A stretch of 16,632 bases of DNA, from contig CANROQ010000006.1 of assembly GCA_947632295.1 (NCBI GenBank), positions 1 to 16,632 on the forward strand, read 5' to 3'. Below, piece after piece: positions 13,588-16,632 of the stretch (positions within the stretch are counted from its first letter, which is position 1; every line of letters starts with the position of its first letter). Made by a program: the position numbers and the translations under genes. The notes beneath the pieces are model-generated. The model was not told the DNA's origin. It did not search any database and saw nothing but the letters and a program-made list of their open reading frames with translations. This DNA comes from an uncultured Bacilli bacterium (lineage in GTDB: Bacteria; Bacillota_I; Bacilli_A; RF39; UBA660).

Positions 13588-14733
13588 CTATTCCTTTTCA
13601 TTTGGTAATTGTGAAAAACTTGTATTAAATTGAGAGACTAAAGTTTTAAATCTTGCACAACTTTGAGCTAAATTTTTATTTTCTAATTCTAACTTTTTCT
13701 CTTCTACTTCTTTATATTTTGCAAATTGATCTTGTTTTGCTTTTAATTCTTTTTGTGAGTTATCTAAACCTTGACGAATGACACTTGTTTCTTTTGCAAA
13801 TTGTTCTTTTTCTAATTTTATTTTAGAATGTTCTAATTCCTTGAATTTTTCTAATTCTTGTTCTTTTGAAGATAATTCATCTTCTCTTTCCTTTAAACTT
13901 TTTTGTGTCATTTGTTTTTCTTTTTCAAATTGATTTTTATCATCTTCTAATTTACTTTGATCATTTTTAATTTTTTCTTCTTCTACTTTTTTATAAGCTT
14001 CAAATTGTTCTTTTTCAGTTTCTAATTGTTCCCTAGTAATGTTAAGTGATTGCTCCAATAATTCTAATTCAGAATTTTTAGCTAAAACGTCTTCGTTAAA
14101 TTTTGCTTCTTCACTTTCAATTCTTTGACGTTGCGTTGCAACATATTCTTCGCATTGTTGTTTTTCTTTTTCGATTGATTTTCTTTGTTCAGCAACATAA
14201 CGATCAAATTCAGCTTTTTCTTTTTCAAATTTTTCTTTTATTTCTTCCAATGATTTTTCATTTTTATTTAAAGAAGTTTTTTTCTCAATTAAATTCGAAA
14301 TAAAATTATTAGCTCCGACAACATCACTATATAAATTATTAAATAAAGAATCAAAATCCGAAAGAACATCAGCATTTTCTCCTTCAGCATTATACTTAGT
14401 AACTAAATTGACATCTTCAGTTTTCTTATCTTCTTTATCATGACTTTCTACTTCATTATCAAATGATTTTGTTTCAACATTATCAGTATTTTCTTCTTCA
14501 GTTGTAGCAGTTTCAAACTCATTAGGTTTTATGCTATCCTCGTTATTTGAATTTACAAAAGAATCAAAATTATCATTATTTAATTCTTCTCCAATAGAAT
14601 CAAAATCATCGTCTAATAAATTTGCATCATCACTTAATTCCATTATTTCTTTGTCATAAAAATCGTCATTATCTAATACGCTGTTTTCCTCTAACATTTC
14701 TGTGTTATCATTAACCCCTAATTCATTATTCAT
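13588..14733 (-). CDS. Acidic-head coiled-coil protein A, 381 residues
   Basis: Function unknown. Residues 1-125 are a strongly acidic, probably disordered head with a recurring F-D-S motif (DFDSI 43-47, NFDSF 55-59, DFDSL 126-130). Residues 130-150 (LFNNLYSDVVGANNFISNL) lead into a coiled coil of about 150-360. It contains an 18-residue repeat (YVAEQRKSIEKE at 179 and YVATQRQRIESE at 197) and three longer-range repeats, FEAYKKVEEEKI (244), LEKFKELEHSKI (294) and FAKYKEVEEKKL (337). The end block is FKTLVSQFNTSF (362-373). There is no membrane segment. AGAGGGG precedes the ATG and its own promoter lies upstream. It could be a structural, scaffold or chromosome-associated protein. Generic coiled-coil similarity to SMC-like or cytoskeletal proteins means little. 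Confidence 0.75.
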   Translation of the reverse strand: MNNELGVNDNTEMLEENSVLDNDDFYDKEIMELSDDANLLDDDFDSIGEELNNDNFDSFVNSNNEDSIKPNEFETATTEEENTDNVETKSFDNEVESHDKEDKKTEDVNLVTKYNAEGENADVLSDFDSLFNNLYSDVVGANNFISNLIEKKTSLNKNEKSLEEIKEKFEKEKAEFDRYVAEQRKSIEKEKQQCEEYVATQRQRIESEEAKFNEDVLAKNSELELLEQSLNITREQLETEKEQFEAYKKVEEEKIKNDQSKLEDDKNQFEKEKQMTQKSLKEREDELSSKEQELEKFKELEHSKIKLEKEQFAKETSVIRQGLDNSQKELKAKQDQFAKYKEVEEKKLELENKNLAQSCARFKTLVSQFNTSFSQLPNEKE

Positions 14734-14753
14734 AATATTCCCCTCTTTACTAT

Positions 14754-14769
14754 TATTAGAGTACTAATA
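14754..14769. repeat. Short inverted repeat in the leader of coiled-coil gene A
   Basis: TATTAG-AGTA-CTAATA, a 6-bp perfect inverted repeat with a four-base gap, lies about 20 bases upstream of the ATG and between the predicted transcription start and the ribosome site. It could be an operator or a leader hairpin; it is short enough to be chance in this AT-rich sequence. Confidence 0.35.
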
Positions 14770-14795
14770 TACCCTAGTTTTAAAATATCATACTA

Positions 14796-14823
14796 ATTAT
14801 ATCATATAAATTGATAAAATCAA
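14796..14823 (-). promoter_or_regulatory. Promoter of the coiled-coil gene pair
   Basis: Minus-strand TTGATT (14818-14823), 16 bases, TATAAT (14796-14801). It lies downstream of the parC stop, giving a leader of about 55 bases, so the pair can be expressed apart from parC. No clear terminator hairpin was found after parC, so read-through is possible. Confidence 0.6.
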
Positions 14824-14856
14824 ACTATTTTTTTATTTTTTTTCATTTTTTATCTT

Positions 14857-16632
14857 TTAAATTTTAAAATCATCCAAAAAATCATCTATTGTCATTATTT
14901 TATTATCAATATTTTCTAGTTCAATATTCTTATCTACCTCTAAATTAGTCGATTCAAAATTATCTTCTTTTTTTATTATCTTACATATTTTAAAAGCTTC
15001 TAATATATTTGCTTTAGAAATAATTGTCCCAGTTGAATAACGATCTAAAATTGAAATATCAGTATTCTTTATTTCAATAATTTCATCTTTAGTTTTTAAT
15101 CCAATTATATCTTTATTATTAGTAATAACAGTTTTCAAAATATTATAAGGATTTGTTTTAACTTCTCTTATTATTTGTACACCTTTTTTAGCTCGACTAA
15201 TATATTCAAATTGATTTAAATGTATTCTTTTAGCCGTTTTTTTATTAGTTACAACAGTTAAATATTCTGATAATTGTTCATTGAATACCTCACCATTTAC
15301 AACAAAATCATTTTTTAAATTTATAGCCTTTACTCCACTTGTTTTTAATCCAACAATTGGAATTTCACTAGCTTTATATCTTAATCCATATCCGTTATTC
15401 GTCGTAACTAAAACATCATTATAATTGTTTAAACATATAGAAATAACTTTATCATCATCTTTAAGTTTAATACAAACTATTGGTTTAGAATATCTTTGAA
15501 CTTTAAAATCAAATAATTTTGTTCGTTTAACCATACCATTTTTAGTAAATATAGTTATAAAATTATCACTTTCAAAATCAAAAACTGGATAAGCAGCAAT
15601 AACATTTTCATCTTCACTAAGTTTTATAATATTGCTAATGTGTTTACCTAAATCTTTCCATTTTAAATCTGGTAATTCATAAACTGGAACATATAGATAA
15701 TTACCCAAATCAGTAAAAATTAAAATAGTATCTAAAGTATTCATTTCAAATTGTCCAACTACATAATCACCATCTTTAACCATAACAGTATGATCATCGC
15801 TAGAATTGTAACTACGAAGCGAAGTTCTTTTTACATAACCATCATGAGTAATAACTGCAATACAATCTTCTTTTGGTAGTAATGTTGTAGCATCGATTTT
15901 TATTTCAGTTACTTCTTCTTTAATTACTGTTTTTCTCTCAACACCATATTCTTCCTTAATACGAACTAACTCACCTTTAATGACATCAGCTAACTTCTTA
16001 TTATCAGCTAATATACTTTCTAAGGCTTTAATCAATTTTTTCAAATTTTTTTGTTCTTCTAATAATTCATTAACATCGGTATTACTTAAACGATATAATT
16101 GTAAATCGACAATCGCAGTTGCTTGTTTTTCAGTAAATGCAAATTTTTCTACTAAATTGTTAATCGAATCACTTTTATTTTTACTAGCACGAATCAAAGC
16201 AATAATTTCATCGAGAATTGATAACGCTTTAATAAGTCCTTCAACAATATGTAATCTTGCTTTAGCATGTTCTAAATCAAATTTTGTTCTTTTTGTTACT
16301 ACATCTTTTTGATGATTAATATAAGCATTCAAAATATCGATAATACCTAATGTCATTGGTCTATTATTAACAATTGATACCATGTTGTAATTATAAGATA
16401 TTTGCATCTCGGTATTTTTTAATAAATAATTTAAAATTAAATCCGTATTAGCATCCTTTTTTAAATCGATAACAATTGTTTCGGGATTATCCAAATTCGA
16501 TTCATCACGAACCTCTAAAATACCATCTATTTTTTTATCAAGTCTAATGTCGTCGATTTTTTTAACTAATAATGCCTTATTAACATCGAATGGTATTTCA
16601 GTAATAACAATTTGTTTTTTACCTTTATTTTG
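14857..16632 (-). CDS. parC: DNA topoisomerase IV subunit A, C-terminal part, cut by right edge
   Basis: Decatenase subunit that cuts and rejoins DNA during chromosome separation. The frame is open to the right edge: before the TTG at 16492-16494, a possible false start, it continues with VITEIPFDVNKALLVKKIDDIR, a standard GyrA/ParC segment. About 591 residues are visible; the winged helix and catalytic Tyr lie beyond the edge. Visible are the tower/coiled-coil part (NRPMTLGIIDILNAYINHQK onward) and a beta-propeller with repeats such as AVITHDGYVKRTSL, ITIFTKNGMVKRTKL and TVVTNKKTAKRIHL. The GyrA box QRRGGKG is absent; the matching place reads SRAKKGVQI, as in Firmicute ParC, so this is ParC and not GyrA. 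It ends in an acidic tail (TIDDFLDDFKI). parE would be expected just beyond the edge. Confidence 0.93.
   Translation of the reverse strand, partial: QNKGKKQIVITEIPFDVNKALLVKKIDDIRLDKKIDGILEVRDESNLDNPETIVIDLKKDANTDLILNYLLKNTEMQISYNYNMVSIVNNRPMTLGIIDILNAYINHQKDVVTKRTKFDLEHAKARLHIVEGLIKALSILDEIIALIRASKNKSDSINNLVEKFAFTEKQATAIVDLQLYRLSNTDVNELLEEQKNLKKLIKALESILADNKKLADVIKGELVRIKEEYGVERKTVIKEEVTEIKIDATTLLPKEDCIAVITHDGYVKRTSLRSYNSSDDHTVMVKDGDYVVGQFEMNTLDTILIFTDLGNYLYVPVYELPDLKWKDLGKHISNIIKLSEDENVIAAYPVFDFESDNFITIFTKNGMVKRTKLFDFKVQRYSKPIVCIKLKDDDKVISICLNNYNDVLVTTNNGYGLRYKASEIPIVGLKTSGVKAINLKNDFVVNGEVFNEQLSEYLTVVTNKKTAKRIHLNQFEYISRAKKGVQIIREVKTNPYNILKTVITNNKDIIGLKTKDEIIEIKNTDISILDRYSTGTIISKANILEAFKICKIIKKEDNFESTNLEVDKNIELENIDNKIMTIDDFLDDFKI

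Noticed and set aside
13640..14300. SMC-like or myosin-like homology of the coiled-coil protein
   Set aside because: No ATPase heads or hinge are present; Lys/Glu-rich coiled coils give such matches by composition alone.
15980..16312. Plus-strand ORF of 110 residues inside parC
   Set aside because: Antisense shadow of a strongly conserved coding region, without a ribosome site.
16492..16494. TTG as the start of a 545-residue ParC fragment
   Set aside because: The frame continues upstream to the window edge with conserved GyrA/ParC sequence, so the TTG is an internal Leu.

Overview
The window is very AT-rich and densely packed. It looks like a reduced-genome Bacillota of the Bacilli / former Tenericutes kind (RF39-, Acholeplasmatales- or Erysipelotrichales-like); this placement rests on gene content and composition only. 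TGA is a stop (it ends sufC and sufD) and Trp is read from TGG, so the mycoplasma code 4 is not in use. Shine-Dalgarno sites are strong (AAAGGAG, GGGAGG). No rRNA, tRNA, CRISPR array, insertion sequence or phage gene was seen. Most genes are on the minus strand, and both window ends cut a gene.

Left (1-2986): a minus-strand pair of tgt (queuosine tRNA modification) and a DUF2974/Mbeg1-like protein cut by the edge; a divergent plus-strand orphan gene; a class I glutamine amidotransferase-like hydrolase; and the small membrane protein YneF. Middle-left (3063-6573): the Bacillus-type lexA neighbourhood, lexA <> small SOS gene - tkt - sirA-like - yneF. The small SOS gene lies where B. subtilis has the division inhibitor yneA. 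It encodes only 48 residues with one membrane segment and no LysM domain, and a perfect LexA operator fills the spacer of its promoter.

Middle (6575-11134): an RNase J paralogue whose metal-binding motifs are extensively eroded (RNase J2-like), then the iron-sulfur cluster operon sufC-sufD-sufS without sufU or sufB, then an unknown gene. Right (11914-16632): a plus-strand pair of a HIT-family hydrolase and an unknown helical protein; two adjacent, translationally coupled minus-strand genes for acidic coiled-coil proteins that look like paralogues; and the C-terminal two thirds or so of parC (topoisomerase IV subunit A), cut by the right edge.

Regulatory signals are compact. Hairpin terminators sit between convergent genes or overlap stop codons, and two promoters (for the RNase J gene and sufC) appear to be built into the terminator hairpin of the preceding transcription unit. 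The best candidates for undescribed biology are the SOS microprotein, the paired coiled-coil proteins beside parC, and the probably inactive RNase J paralogue. No complete new multi-gene system such as a defence island is evident.
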